Notes: generated by a model from the letters alone, not told the origin. A stretch of DNA of 51,128 nt from Bacteroidota bacterium (GCA_023381615.1 JAMCQL010000041.1:1-51128); one strand, 5' to 3'. Shown: positions 13,251 to 22,387, numbered from the stretch's first letter. Numbers and translations are program-made.

Positions 13251-14306
13251 TTATTGTCCTGCCTGCTTTTCGAAAGTCAAAAGCTCGGTCATCTCGGAAA
13301 CTAACGGCTTTCTCTCAAAGTAGTTGAATCTGCGTGTCGATCGCTCAGGAAGGAAAGCTTTGCCGGCGATTTTGTAGTTCGCGTCCGCGAACATCCGCTG
13401 GACTTCATACGGATAATCGGCAACTCCTGCTTCGCCGATTTGCGGAGCGATGACGACAGAAACCTTTCCGCCGACCTTCAAAATCCTGTGCGCTTCTCTG
13501 AACACGCTCTTGAATTTCATTTTGAAGTTCGAGAGCGCAACGGTCATGTCTTCTAAGCTTGAATAAAATTCTTCCGGCAGATCGAGAAAAAGGTAGTCCA
13601 CCGAATTCGCATCTTGAGGTATGCCGGTCAGGAAAATATTGTTTTGCTTGATCCGCTCGTCGGACGGCTCCGTGTCGAACATTTTGTAGCGGCGGTCGCC
13701 GAAGAATGAAACCTTATCGATAACGTCGCCGAGCGTCCCGCTTCCGGCAAACGGATCTACAATGAATGCGCCCGGGTCGGTGTAATAATAGATCGCGTTG
13801 GCAACGATTTGTCCCGCGATTCTTCCTTTGTATCCGGCTTTGCCGAAACGCGGATCGGAGATTTCGAAATTCCATACGTTCGTGTTGCGGAGGTCGAAAC
13901 CGAACTTCGTGCGTTCGGATTCGCGTTCTGTCAGAACATCCTCGCGAATCTTCTTTCTGAGTTCGGCGATCGTCCACTTGTTCTGGTATGCCGCCTTCTC
14001 GTAGTCGGTCCGTCGGTCTTCGTCGCTGACCTTTGTCGCAAGCTCAAAATAAAAACTCTCAGGGAGTTTGCGCTTTTTCAGATCCGGATAGTATGTGAAA
14101 TATGTTTGGCATTGCTTGAGAAGGCTCGGCTGGAATTTGAATCCCGGATAAGAGGTTAAGACCTTGTAGAGTTCTTCCTCGGACAGCTTGTTTGATTTCG
14201 CGTAAGGAAGAACTTTTTCTACGATGAATTTGCCGACGTCCCAGAAGCTGTCGACCGAAAGTGAATTTAGCTTTTCAGCTAACTTTTGTAACGGATCGTT
14301 TTTCAT
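13251..14306 (-). CDS. DNA methylase-like protein with DUF1016-like N-terminus
   Basis: A 351-residue protein of two parts. Residues 1-125 resemble the helical DUF1016/YhcG N-terminal domain ([19 protein letters not shown], then [19 protein letters not shown]). Residues 150-320 are a SAM-dependent DNA methylase fold with motif [18 protein letters not shown]. The expected catalytic motif IV (DPPY or SPPY) is replaced by [12 protein letters not shown]. So the fold is clear but N6/N4 methylation is doubtful. It overlaps the upstream B12-binding gene by four bases. No restriction gene is adjacent. Confidence 0.65.
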   Translation of the reverse strand: MKNDPLQKLAEKLNSLSVDSFWDVGKFIVEKVLPYAKSNKLSEEELYKVLTSYPGFKFQPSLLKQCQTYFTYYPDLKKRKLPESFYFELATKVSDEDRRTDYEKAAYQNKWTIAELRKKIREDVLTERESERTKFGFDLRNTNVWNFEISDPRFGKAGYKGRIAGQIVANAIYYYTDPGAFIVDPFAGSGTLGDVIDKVSFFGDRRYKMFDTEPSDERIKQNNIFLTGIPQDANSVDYLFLDLPEEFYSSLEDMTVALSNFKMKFKSVFREAHRILKVGGKVSVVIAPQIGEAGVADYPYEVQRMFADANYKIAGKAFLPERSTRRFNYFERKPLVSEMTELLTFEKQAGQ

Positions 14307-14725
14307 TTCGACTCCACTTCAATTCCTTTGTGTTCCTTTGCCCAATTGCGAATATAAACGACTATGTCGGAAGTCAGCGTGCCCGGTGTGAACAATTCAC
14401 CCACGCCCATATCTTTCAAGGCTTTAATATCTTTGTTGGGAATTATTCCGCCGCCGAAAAGAAGGACGTCATCGAGTCCCTTTTCTTTCATGAGGTTTGA
14501 TATTTTCGGGAATATCGTCATGTGGGCGCCGCTCAGAAGACTGATCCCGATTACATCCACGTCTTCCTGAATTGCGGCTTCGACAATCATTTCGGGAGTT
14601 TGGCGGAGTCCTGTGTAGATGACTTCCATTCCGGCGTCCCTAAGTGCGGCGGCAACCACCTTCGCGCCGCGGTCATGTCCGTCAAGGCCGGCTTTTGCGA
14701 TCAGGACGCGAATTTTTCTTTCCAT
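14303..14725 (-). CDS. Methylmalonyl-CoA mutase small/C-terminal B12-binding subunit
   Basis: A stand-alone cobalamin-binding domain of about 140 residues. It has the DxHxxG motif in [13 protein letters not shown], where His ligates cobalt, followed by ISLLSGAH and LFGGGIIP typical of methylmalonyl-CoA mutase and related acyl-CoA mutases. The ATG at 14725 ([13 protein letters not shown]) is chosen over 14749 because GAGGT precedes it. The large catalytic subunit is not in this window. A cobalamin adenosyltransferase at 38898 fits a cell that uses adenosylcobalamin. Confidence 0.9.
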   Translation of the reverse strand: MERKIRVLIAKAGLDGHDRGAKVVAAALRDAGMEVIYTGLRQTPEMIVEAAIQEDVDVIGISLLSGAHMTIFPKISNLMKEKGLDDVLLFGGGIIPNKDIKALKDMGVGELFTPGTLTSDIVVYIRNWAKEHKGIEVESK

Positions 14726-14807
14726 CGCATACCTCTTTTTGCTTTGCACGTTAAAGGTTTTTCAATGCGTCAATCAAACTCTATCTGAATTCAGGATCTC
14801 TGAGATA

Positions 14808-15770
14808 TCAGTTGTTCTCAAGTTTTCCATTGACAGCCAGAGCATATCGCTTCTGCATGTAAGATAGCACGCCGGCGCCAATAAAAACAGCGAACCAGAG
14901 CGTTGCCGCACGGATTATGAAAGTCGCCGCCACAGATGCGCCTTTCGGAATTTTTGCCAAAAGCAAAAGGCCCGCAAGCGAAGTTTCCGTTACGCCCAAA
15001 CCGCCGGGAAGAAATGAAATTGCCCCGACGACCGTAGAGAACGCATAGATGAAACTTGCAGATAAAATCTTGAGATGAATGTCCAAACCGCCAAGGACGA
15101 AGAAGAACCCAACGCATTCCGAGAACCATGCAGCAAGTCCGAGCAAAGTCGATACGAAAAGAGTCTTTCCCGTCAGCATTGTATGTGAACTCTCGTATGC
15201 GGTCTCGATCAGTTTTATTCGCTTTGTCAGGAATGGAATCTTTTCGAGAAGCCCTATAATGCGCATCGAGAGGGAACGATTCGCTATTATCGAGATCCCG
15301 CCGATAAAAAGTACGCCGAATATGATGATGACTCTTTTCTCATAGCCGATGCTGTAAGCGCCTATCATCGAGATCGTAAGGAGTGCAAGAAAGTCAGTGA
15401 TCCGTTCTGCGAAAATTATCGGCGCAGATTTGCTGATCGGGACTGAACGTAGAGATTTGAGGAAGTAGGACTTAACGATCTCTCCCATTTTGCCTGGGGT
15501 AACCGACATGGAAAGTGAAGACATGAAAATGCCGAAACTTTCGCCGGCTGGCAGTTCGATCTTGAGAGCGCGAAGATAATACTGCCATCTCACAAACCGT
15601 ATGAGGTAGTTCAGAAGGGAAAGCGCCAGAACCAGCGGGAGAAGTTCGTAAGCAAATGTCGAGAAGGCTTCTTTCAGCTGCGCCGTGTTTGCATAGAGAG
15701 AAAATGCCACACCGATTATTGCGGCAATTGCAAGCGAGATGAAGAGTCTAGCGCGGAGTTTTTTCAGCAT
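14808..15770 (-). CDS. UPF0104 / lysylphosphatidylglycerol synthase transmembrane family protein
   Basis: A 320-residue integral membrane protein with about eight predicted helices. Family landmarks are NYLIRFVRWQYYLRAL, MSVTPGKMGEIVKSYFLK and the C-terminal SFLPGGLGVTETSLAGLL. The family includes the flippase-like part of MprF and YbhN, and may move lipids or lipid-linked molecules. Substrate is unknown. There is no soluble synthetase domain. Confidence 0.85.
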   Translation of the reverse strand: MLKKLRARLFISLAIAAIIGVAFSLYANTAQLKEAFSTFAYELLPLVLALSLLNYLIRFVRWQYYLRALKIELPAGESFGIFMSSLSMSVTPGKMGEIVKSYFLKSLRSVPISKSAPIIFAERITDFLALLTISMIGAYSIGYEKRVIIIFGVLFIGGISIIANRSLSMRIIGLLEKIPFLTKRIKLIETAYESSHTMLTGKTLFVSTLLGLAAWFSECVGFFFVLGGLDIHLKILSASFIYAFSTVVGAISFLPGGLGVTETSLAGLLLLAKIPKGASVAATFIIRAATLWFAVFIGAGVLSYMQKRYALAVNGKLENN

Positions 15771-15965
15771 TTGTCCTAAAACGATTTATAAGTGCCGATG
15801 CCGTTTATCGAAGAACCCGTCCGGGGGACGGCATGTGCCGTCAAAAGTATTTGTATGTCGGGATCCCGCTTCTGCCGCTCCTTCATCATAATTCTATAAA
15901 TGTGGCGGCATGCCGCTAGCGGCAGCGGCGGCCGCATCATTTGAGAAATGTGATGTCGGAGCGGC
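15771..15965. repeat. Intergenic palindrome cluster
   Basis: A 195-base gap holding several perfect palindromes: GACGGCA-TG-TGCCGTC at 15827-15842 and GCGGCATGCCGC at 15905-15916, followed by further GCGGC/GCCGC runs. The 12-base palindrome GCGGCATGCCGC recurs at 35844-35855. No gene is evident. Confidence 0.6.
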
Positions 15966-16002
15966 AATGTCAGGCCATATAAAATAATTAAGGACTGACA
16001 TC
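15966..16002. repeat. 37-bp imperfect palindrome at the 3' end of maf (copy 1)
   Basis: AATGTCA and GACATC ends enclose a CCATAT/AATTAAGG core with inverted arms. A near-identical copy occurs at 16600-16635. This copy encodes the last residues of Maf and its stop codon (minus-strand TAA at 15988-15990), and may also serve as a terminator. Confidence 0.7.
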
Positions 16003-16572
16003 AGCAAATTGTTTGAGTGCAAGATAAAACTTCGGCAGCGGGAGTCCAACGACATTATAGAAATCGCCGTTGATCTTTTCGACGAACAGCGCGCTGAGGT
16101 CGTCCTGGATTCCGTAAGCCCCCGCTTTGTCGAGCGGCGCGCCGGACTGCACGTATTCTTCAATTTCCCCCTCGTCGAGTTTCCTGAACGTTACGTCCGT
16201 GACTTCGCAGTCATGGAGAATTTTTCTTTCCGGCATTTTCAGGAGTGTAAATCCCGTGTAAACCTGATGAGTCCTTCCGCTCAAGAGTCGCAACATCCGG
16301 CGCGCGTCATCGGTATCTTTTGGCTTGTTCAGAATTTTTCCATCAAGATAAACAATAGTGTCGGCGGTCGCAATTATTCCTTCCGCGATTGTCTTTGCCG
16401 CCTCTTCCGCTTTTTTCCCCGACAAGTTGATGACATACTCGCGCGGGTTATTTGCAAAGTGGTTCGCCTCGTCAACGTCAATCTCAAGCAGAGTAAATTT
16501 TATTCCGACCATTTCGAGCATTTGTCGCCTGCGCGGCGATTTTGAAGCGAGATAAATGTGCGGCAGATTCAT
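15988..16572 (-). CDS. maf: Maf family nucleoside triphosphate pyrophosphatase
   Basis: Hydrolyses non-canonical or modified nucleoside triphosphates (dTTP/UTP-type Maf) and is linked to septum control. N-terminal IYLASKSPRRRQML, central TADTIVYLDGKILNKP and AYGIQD are the family signatures. At 194 residues it has normal length. Its C-terminus (ADVSP and stop) is written by a 37-bp repeat also found after spoIID. Subfamily choice (YhdE versus YceF type) is not secure. Confidence 0.92.
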   Translation of the reverse strand: MNLPHIYLASKSPRRRQMLEMVGIKFTLLEIDVDEANHFANNPREYVINLSGKKAEEAAKTIAEGIIATADTIVYLDGKILNKPKDTDDARRMLRLLSGRTHQVYTGFTLLKMPERKILHDCEVTDVTFRKLDEGEIEEYVQSGAPLDKAGAYGIQDDLSALFVEKINGDFYNVVGLPLPKFYLALKQFADVSP

Positions 16573-16599
16573 TCGTCTTAATTTCTTTTATAAATACCG

Positions 16600-16635
16600 A
16601 ATGTCATGCCATATGAAGAATTAAGGGCTGACATC
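16600..16635. repeat. 36-bp imperfect palindrome at the 3' end of spoIID gene (copy 2)
   Basis: Second copy of the repeat at 15966-16002, sharing AATGTCA, GCCATAT, AATTAAGG and CTGACATC. It touches the stop codon of the SpoIID-like gene (16634-16636) and lies in the 61-base gap before maf on the minus strand. Confidence 0.7.
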
Positions 16636-17929
16636 AATATACTTTCTTTACTTCTGTTCCGGGATAATAGTGCGATAAAATTTGTAAATAACTGTAGCCG
16701 AGTTTCGACATGCCGAGGGCTCCCCATTGGCACATACCTACACCGTGTCCGCTTCCTTGTCCTTTGATAATGATCTCCCTGATGCTGTCGTCATTGTCCC
16801 TTACGGTTGTAATCCTGAAAAGACTGCTTCGCAGGAGCGTCCCATCTTTGCTCCTAAGAAGATAACGCGTGCGGTCGCCGCGGACGTAATAGATGTCTCC
16901 GTTTTCTAGTCTTATTTCAAGAGTGTCGACTCGGAAGGAATCGAAGCGGTCGAGAACTTTTAGATCGGCGACATCGCTCTTTATTCTTATGTTTGCGTAA
17001 GTCGGATTTGCCAAGCCGAGGTTGGCTCTAACCAGCTTGTTGAGCTCGCGTCCGGTGTAAGTTGACGTCCAGTAAAATTGGGGAGAGTAGATACAAAAAG
17101 GCTGGCCGGTTGTCGAGTCGATGTCGGAGATGCCTGCGAGATAGGGCAAAGCCGGCTGTCCCTGCCAGATGTGCTGGACATTTTCGGTGTGTCCGCCGCA
17201 AGTGGAATGGAAGAAACATCTTGCAGGTTGTCCGCCGTACTCCACGATCATTCCGGAAGTCAGTTCAATTGCACTGTCCGCAAGCGATTTATATTTCTCC
17301 ATTCCTGAATAGACCTGATCTCTCGTGTCGGAATAGACGTCAAAATCAGTTGAGTCCAGTTCGCTCATTTTATAGAAAGCAAAATTTCGCGCGGCAATTG
17401 CCTGTGCCATGCACGCCTGCAGTTCGTCCGGCGTGAGATTGTTGACAAGTTCGTTCGGCACGACGCCGCGGAGATACGTTTCGAGCGGGACAAAATTGAC
17501 GAGCCGGAATGTGCCGTCGTTCTCCGGGATTATTTGCATCGAGCCGGGATAAGTCTGAGAATTGAAATTTATAACATCAGAGTCTGCCGACATTGCACCG
17601 GTAGCAACCGTTGAATCCACCGGTTCTATTTTGATCGGCGAAAAGAATTTTATCTCTTGATTTGCGAGCGCGGCTACCGGCGTTCCATCATGAGAGAAAC
17701 TGAACGAGACTTCGGAGTTGGTTATGTTAGCTATCACGATCCCTTGGTAACTCAACTTAAAATTTCCATCAATATGGAGCGAGAGATTTTTGACGTTGTC
17801 CGTCAGGCTGACGCGTATGACCGGTTCGCTTGTGTAAATAAAAATTGGTTTAGAGAAAGAGTTGGATGCCAAAAAGAGGAGAAAGACAGAAATGAAAAGA
17901 GTGTGGGATATTCCCTTTCGGGAAATCAT
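16634..17929 (-). CDS. SpoIID/LytB-domain protein (peptidoglycan amidase enhancer type)
   Basis: A 431-residue secreted protein with an N-terminal hydrophobic signal (LFISVFLLFLASNSFS). The SpoIID core is clear: FVPLETYLRGVVPNELVNN, QAIAARNFAFYKM, the FFHSTCGGHTE region, and the C-terminal GSGHGVGMCQWGALGMSKLGYSY. In sporulating Firmicutes this domain cleaves denuded glycan. In Gram-negative relatives it likely trims or binds peptidoglycan in the periplasm. Its start overlaps the stop of the upstream secreted protein. Confidence 0.9.
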   Translation of the reverse strand: MISRKGISHTLFISVFLLFLASNSFSKPIFIYTSEPVIRVSLTDNVKNLSLHIDGNFKLSYQGIVIANITNSEVSFSFSHDGTPVAALANQEIKFFSPIKIEPVDSTVATGAMSADSDVINFNSQTYPGSMQIIPENDGTFRLVNFVPLETYLRGVVPNELVNNLTPDELQACMAQAIAARNFAFYKMSELDSTDFDVYSDTRDQVYSGMEKYKSLADSAIELTSGMIVEYGGQPARCFFHSTCGGHTENVQHIWQGQPALPYLAGISDIDSTTGQPFCIYSPQFYWTSTYTGRELNKLVRANLGLANPTYANIRIKSDVADLKVLDRFDSFRVDTLEIRLENGDIYYVRGDRTRYLLRSKDGTLLRSSLFRITTVRDNDDSIREIIIKGQGSGHGVGMCQWGALGMSKLGYSYLQILSHYYPGTEVKKVY

Positions 17930-18342
17930 CTAAACATTGCTTTGATGCTGCCCCAGGTTCGTTTTGCCACGCCGGAGAGGCTTGAAGAGAAATTGTACGA
18001 AACGGTGATTTCTTTTGAGAAAGAAATGCTCCCGTCAATACCATCTGCTCTGACTCGATACCTGAAGATTGTGCTCGATGTTGTTTTATAAATGCCGTTA
18101 TCGCTGAACTGGTATGCACTCCCCGCGCCTGTTGGGGAAACTGTGCCGATCGCGTAGAACTGGTTGTCGAGCTGCGAAGCTTTCTCTACGGCAAAATTCT
18201 TTATTCCATCTTCCTGGCTTGTCCACCATTGGATCAGGATATTGTCGCTTTCCGGCGTCCCGCGCACATCCGTGAAAGTTACGGATGCAGTCGGAGTAAA
18301 TGCCATCAATAGCGCCGCGAAAGCAATTAATAGGTATTTCAT
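17926..18342 (-). CDS. Secreted hypothetical protein with fibronectin-III-like fold
   Basis: A 138-residue protein with a signal peptide (MKYLLIAFAALLMAFTPTAS). The body, including ILIQWWTSQEDGIKNFAVEKAS and TIFRYRVRADGIDGS, has the spacing of a single fibronectin type III-like beta-sandwich common in Bacteroidota secreted proteins. No enzyme motif is seen. It is the first gene of the minus-strand pair with SpoIID and is divergent from the heme operon. Confidence 0.65.
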   Translation of the reverse strand: MKYLLIAFAALLMAFTPTASVTFTDVRGTPESDNILIQWWTSQEDGIKNFAVEKASQLDNQFYAIGTVSPTGAGSAYQFSDNGIYKTTSSTIFRYRVRADGIDGSISFSKEITVSYNFSSSLSGVAKRTWGSIKAMFR

Positions 18343-18464
18343 TGATGGTTAAATTTATCCCTGAGCCGAATGTAAGTCAAGTCGGAGAGGATTTTTGTGT
18401 GATATAGGCACAGTCGAGCATACTGCAACAGTGTTGAAGTTTGGCTCACCCTTGTCTAACTTTA

Positions 18465-19298
18465 ATGGCAATGCTTGAATATTTTGTTGACTTGCTGAAA
18501 ATCTCGCTTCCCGTTCTCTATCTGTTTACGATTTTCCTCTATGGCTTGGCTTTCTTTCTGGACGAACAGTTCGGGATTAGAAATAGAACGCGATTCCTGA
18601 TTGCGACGCTAATCGTTCACCTCATTTACCTTCTCAGCCGGACGTTATTGACCGGGCATCCGCCGGTAACGTCGGTATTTGAGATAATGAGTGTCGTCTC
18701 GTTCACGATTGGCGTGGCTTACCTTTACATCGAGATGCGATCGCACGTGAAGGATACAGGGATGTTCATTCTCACCCTCGCGTTTTTATTTGAAGTTGTG
18801 TCCGCCGCTTTTATAAAAGACTACGTCCATGTCAATCCGGTTCTGAAGTCGAGCGTACTCGGCTTGCACGTGGCAAGCGCAATGCTCGGCTACAGTGCGT
18901 TGGCGATCTCGGCCGTCTACGGCGGACTTTATTTAATGATGTACCACGAGATCAGGTCAAGCCGGTTTGGAATCGTCTATAGAAAACTCCCCGATTTGCA
19001 GACGCTGGAAAAGCTGAGTTACGTTTCGATAGTTCTCGGCTTTATTTTTCTGTCGATCGTAATTCTTATCGGCTACGTCTGGCTTCCCAAGACGATTGAC
19101 GATTTTAGGTATGCCGATCCGAAGCTTATTATAACCGACATCGTCTGGGCAATTTACTTCGTCGCGCTTTTGTCGAAGAGGGCAATGAGATGGACCGGAC
19201 GCACCGTTGTGATTGCGTCGATTCTTGGTTTTTGTCTGACCGTCGTGTCGATGGTTATAGTAAATGTGTTTTTACCGAGTTTTCATAATTTCAAATGA
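18465..19298 (+). CDS. HemX/CcsA-type cytochrome c assembly membrane protein
   Basis: Integral membrane protein with about eight helices, related to CcsA/HemX. In several lineages this gene precedes hemA and affects glutamyl-tRNA reductase level or heme export for cytochrome c. Helical segments such as LPVLYLFTIFLYGLAFFLD and VLGLHVASAMLGYSALAISAVYGGLYLMMYHE fit the family. The tryptophan-rich WWD signature of true CcsA is not evident, favouring HemX. Start could be ATG at 18465 or 18471; neither has a strong Shine-Dalgarno sequence. It leads the heme operon. Confidence 0.8.
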   Translation: MAMLEYFVDLLKISLPVLYLFTIFLYGLAFFLDEQFGIRNRTRFLIATLIVHLIYLLSRTLLTGHPPVTSVFEIMSVVSFTIGVAYLYIEMRSHVKDTGMFILTLAFLFEVVSAAFIKDYVHVNPVLKSSVLGLHVASAMLGYSALAISAVYGGLYLMMYHEIRSSRFGIVYRKLPDLQTLEKLSYVSIVLGFIFLSIVILIGYVWLPKTIDDFRYADPKLIITDIVWAIYFVALLSKRAMRWTGRTVVIASILGFCLTVVSMVIVNVFLPSFHNFK

Positions 19299-19302
19299 AT
19301 AA

Positions 19303-20589
19303 ATGTTAAAACTAACAGCGGTTTCGATTAATCACAGAACCGCAAACGTAGAAGCCCGCGAAAAAATATTTTACAGTTCCGAAGAAGTCCGGGGCATTTC
19401 AGAAAAAATAAAGTCCGCTGCGCGCGAATCGTTTATCGTTTCGACGTGCAACCGGACTGAGCTTTACATAATTCCTTCCTCCGCTCCTCAAACTCACGAC
19501 AACCTGTACCATCTCGTCCGTGAAGGGAAGAGGCTTGACGACGGCGAACTTCAAATCGAATATGAGACCTTCGAGGGTTTTGAAGCTGTCCGTCATCTTT
19601 TCTCCGTGGCGACCGGCATTGATTCGCTGATGTTAGGCGATATCCAAATACTCGGCCAAATGAAAGACGCTTACAACACCGGCGTTGAACTGGGAATGGT
19701 CGGAACGATCATGCACCACGCCTGCCAGATTGCGCTCAAAGCCGGGAAGCGTGCGAAATCCGAAACGAAAATATCCGAAGGCGCGGTTTCGGTCAGCTAT
19801 GCGGCAGTCGAACTCGCCGAGAAAATATTCGGAAACCTGAAAGGTCGAACGGCGATGCTTATCGGTGCGGGCGAGGCTGCGGAGCTTGCCGCAAAGGATT
19901 TGAAACCGAAGGGGATCGGTAAACTTTATATCGCTAACAGGACTCTCGAACGCGCACAAAATCTCGTCGAACACATCGGCTTCGGTGAGGCGATGCCTCT
20001 GGATGCGTTAACTCAGAAGCTCTCGCAAGTTGATATCGTTATCTCAAGTGTCGGCGGTACTAACTATGTTTTAACACGGGATATGGTCGCCGCCGCCATG
20101 AAAGGACGCGAGAGCAGCCCGCTTTTGATAATCGATATCGGTGTTCCCCGAAATGTCGAACCGGCCGTGAAGAAAATATCAAACGTCTTCCTGAACGACA
20201 TCGACTCGCTGAATCTTATCGTAGAGAAGAATTTAGATATGAGGCGCGCGGAGATACCTGCAGTGAGGCGTGTCGTTGACGAAGAGGTGAACGATTTCAT
20301 AAAGTGGTACAACTCGCTGGAAGTCGGGCCGACCATAAAGATGCTGCGCGACAAGATCGAGCAGATAAGAACCGACGAGGTCAAGCGGTATAAAAATAAA
20401 ATGAACGGAACGGATGTCGAGATCGTGGAAGAAGTAACGCGCTCGCTTGTAAACAAAATTCTTCACGAACCGCTGACGAATTTAAAAAATGCCGAGAACG
20501 GGATATCGCTCGTCGACCGCGTGAAGCTGTTGAAATCCCTGTTTGGATTGTCCGAAGGATCCGGCGGAGAAGAAGATGAAAAAGGTTAA
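19303..20589 (+). CDS. hemA: Glutamyl-tRNA reductase
   Basis: First committed step of C5-route tetrapyrrole synthesis: NADPH-dependent reduction of glutamyl-tRNA to glutamate-1-semialdehyde. The catalytic cysteine lies in IVSTCNRTELYI near residue 50. The NADP domain has MLIGAGEAAELAAKDL, and the dimerisation helix is C-terminal. 428 residues is normal. It starts four bases after the HemX stop and overlaps hemC by 14 bases, which indicates translational coupling. Confidence 0.97.
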   Translation: MLKLTAVSINHRTANVEAREKIFYSSEEVRGISEKIKSAARESFIVSTCNRTELYIIPSSAPQTHDNLYHLVREGKRLDDGELQIEYETFEGFEAVRHLFSVATGIDSLMLGDIQILGQMKDAYNTGVELGMVGTIMHHACQIALKAGKRAKSETKISEGAVSVSYAAVELAEKIFGNLKGRTAMLIGAGEAAELAAKDLKPKGIGKLYIANRTLERAQNLVEHIGFGEAMPLDALTQKLSQVDIVISSVGGTNYVLTRDMVAAAMKGRESSPLLIIDIGVPRNVEPAVKKISNVFLNDIDSLNLIVEKNLDMRRAEIPAVRRVVDEEVNDFIKWYNSLEVGPTIKMLRDKIEQIRTDEVKRYKNKMNGTDVEIVEEVTRSLVNKILHEPLTNLKNAENGISLVDRVKLLKSLFGLSEGSGGEEDEKG

Positions 20590-21559
20590 AATTGGAACGC
20601 GCGGCAGCCAGCTTGCGCTTTACCAGACAAATGTTGTAGCTGACTTCCTCTGCCCGAGGGATCCTGAGGACGAGAGACATTCGCAGATTGAAGTCGAAGT
20701 CGTAATCATCAAAACGACCGGCGACAAAATTCTTGATTCGCCGCTTTCGAAGATTGGCGACAAAGGACTCTTCACGAAAGAGATTGAGAAAGCGCTTCTC
20801 GAATCCGAAATAGACTGTGCCGTACACAGTTTAAAAGATTTGCCGACAGCTCTTCCCGTCGGACTTGAGATTGTTGCTTTCAGCGAACGCGAAGATGTGC
20901 GCGATGCTTTGATTGCTCAGGATGGAATGAAGCTCCTTGAACTTCCGAAGGGCGCAACTCTGGCAACCGGCAGTTTGAGGCGGCGCTCGCAGCTTCTTCA
21001 CATGCGAAGCGACCTGAACTTGGTCGACATGCGCGGTAATTTGAACACTCGTCTTCGCAAACTCGAAGAAGAAGGCTACGCCGGAATGATGCTCGCTTAC
21101 GCAGGTATAAAACGTTTGGGAATGGCGGACAAAGTCACAGAAATTTTAGAACCTGACACGATGCTTCCCGCTGTGGGACAGGGGATAATCGCCGTCGAAG
21201 CTCGCGAAGATGACGGCGAATTGAAGGAACTGCTCCGTGGTTACAACGATACGAATTCGGAAACGGCGGCGCTTGCCGAACGTGCGTTCTTGTGCCGGCT
21301 CGAGGGCGGCTGCCAGGTGCCGATCGGAGTTTATACTTCGATTCAGAAAAAGAAATTGACAGGGATGGTTGCTTCGCTTGACGGAGAGACTTTAATAAAA
21401 GATTCCGTCTCTTTCGACACCGAAGATCCGGAGAAAACCGGTACCGATCTTGCCGAAAAACTGCTGAGTCTCGGAGCGGATAAGATACTCGATGAAATAA
21501 GGGCAGCATCGAATCCACAGGTCGCCGCAGGCGACCGACGGACTGACATCGATGAATAA
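20576..21559 (+). CDS. hemC: Porphobilinogen deaminase (hydroxymethylbilane synthase)
   Basis: Joins four porphobilinogens into hydroxymethylbilane. N-terminal KIGTRGSQLALYQTN and the dipyrromethane-cofactor cysteine in FLCRLEGGCQVPIG are present. ATG at 20576 (MKKVKIGTRG) is chosen over the upstream start because it matches family N-termini. The C-terminal tail (NPQVAAGDRRTDIDE) is encoded by the palindrome GTCGCC-GCA-GGCGAC and looks like repeat-derived sequence, not part of the domain. Confidence 0.97.
   Translation: MKKVKIGTRGSQLALYQTNVVADFLCPRDPEDERHSQIEVEVVIIKTTGDKILDSPLSKIGDKGLFTKEIEKALLESEIDCAVHSLKDLPTALPVGLEIVAFSEREDVRDALIAQDGMKLLELPKGATLATGSLRRRSQLLHMRSDLNLVDMRGNLNTRLRKLEEEGYAGMMLAYAGIKRLGMADKVTEILEPDTMLPAVGQGIIAVEAREDDGELKELLRGYNDTNSETAALAERAFLCRLEGGCQVPIGVYTSIQKKKLTGMVASLDGETLIKDSVSFDTEDPEKTGTDLAEKLLSLGADKILDEIRAASNPQVAAGDRRTDIDE
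21521..21543. repeat. Palindromic repeat in the 3' end of hemC
   Basis: Perfect 6-bp stem GTCGCC (21521-21526) and GGCGAC (21530-21535) with loop GCA, then CGACGGAC. It is of the same type as the repeat in the 5' end of hemD and encodes part of the HemC tail. Confidence 0.6.
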
Positions 21560-21574
21560 ATCCGTCAAAACATT

Positions 21575-22387
21575 ATGACTAGTGATTTGCCGCTTGTCCC
21601 AAAGGGATCTCGCCGCAGTGAGTCGCCTTTGGCGACCTTTCGGACGCACAAACGAATAGTCGTAACGCGCGCGGAAGAGCAATCGGAATCAATCACGCTG
21701 ATGCTCGAGCAACTTGGAGCAACGGTTCTGGTCGTGCCCACGATAAAAATAGAACCTGCCGAACTTCCACCTGAAAGTATTGAACGGATTTCCAAATTCT
21801 ACGATTATGATGTCGCAATCTTTACTTCATTAAACGCTGTCAAATATTTCTTCGGTCGCGTGAATCCGGGAAAGGATTCGAGCGGTAAACCTTTCATCGT
21901 GGCAATCGGAAAGAAGACAGCGGAAGCACTCAAAGAATTTGGCATCGTTCCCGGTTTTGTGCCGGGAAAATTCAATTCGGAAGAGCTGATGAAATCACTC
22001 GGCAATTTCGAGTGGAACCACAAAAAGGTTCTAATCCCCACAGGAAATTTATCGAGCGGAGAAATAACGGACTCTGTGAAGTCGCATGGAGGAGCTGCCG
22101 AAGCGGTAGTCGTTTACAACACGAAGCCGAATGATTCCATAAATGATGGATTGAAAAGGGACATTGCCTCGGGAAAATTCGATATGATAATTTTCTTCAG
22201 CCCTTCACAGGTGAAAAACTTTCTGAATATTTTCGGAGCTGGTGTTCTAAAGGGAAAACAAATTGCGGTTATCGGCCCAACCACACAGAAGGCTGTTGAG
22301 CACCACGGCCTTAAGGTCGATGTCGTTCCGGAAAATTCGACAACAGAAGATCTGATTGCGAGTATTGTTAAACATGAAAAAAATTGA
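21575..22387 (+). CDS. hemD: Uroporphyrinogen-III synthase
   Basis: Cyclises and inverts ring D of hydroxymethylbilane. The family is poorly conserved. IVVTRAEEQSESITLMLEQLGA, PTIKIEPAE, FTSLNAVKYFF and the C-terminal IAVIGPTTQKAVEHHGLKVDVVPE support it, as does position between hemC and hemE. The first 25 residues (before HKRIVVTRAEEQ) are encoded by a palindromic repeat at 21596-21645. The true family start would be near residue 25. It overlaps hemE by 14 bases. Confidence 0.93.
   Translation: MTSDLPLVPKGSRRSESPLATFRTHKRIVVTRAEEQSESITLMLEQLGATVLVVPTIKIEPAELPPESIERISKFYDYDVAIFTSLNAVKYFFGRVNPGKDSSGKPFIVAIGKKTAEALKEFGIVPGFVPGKFNSEELMKSLGNFEWNHKKVLIPTGNLSSGEITDSVKSHGGAAEAVVVYNTKPNDSINDGLKRDIASGKFDMIIFFSPSQVKNFLNIFGAGVLKGKQIAVIGPTTQKAVEHHGLKVDVVPENSTTEDLIASIVKHEKN
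21596..21645. repeat. Palindromic repeat in the 5' end of hemD
   Basis: Two stems: GTCCC-AAA-GGGAT (21596-21608) and GTCGCC-TTT-GGCGAC (21622-21636), followed by CTTTCGGAC. Its layout matches the ligA repeat at 3061-3120. It is in frame and adds about 17 residues. Confidence 0.65.
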
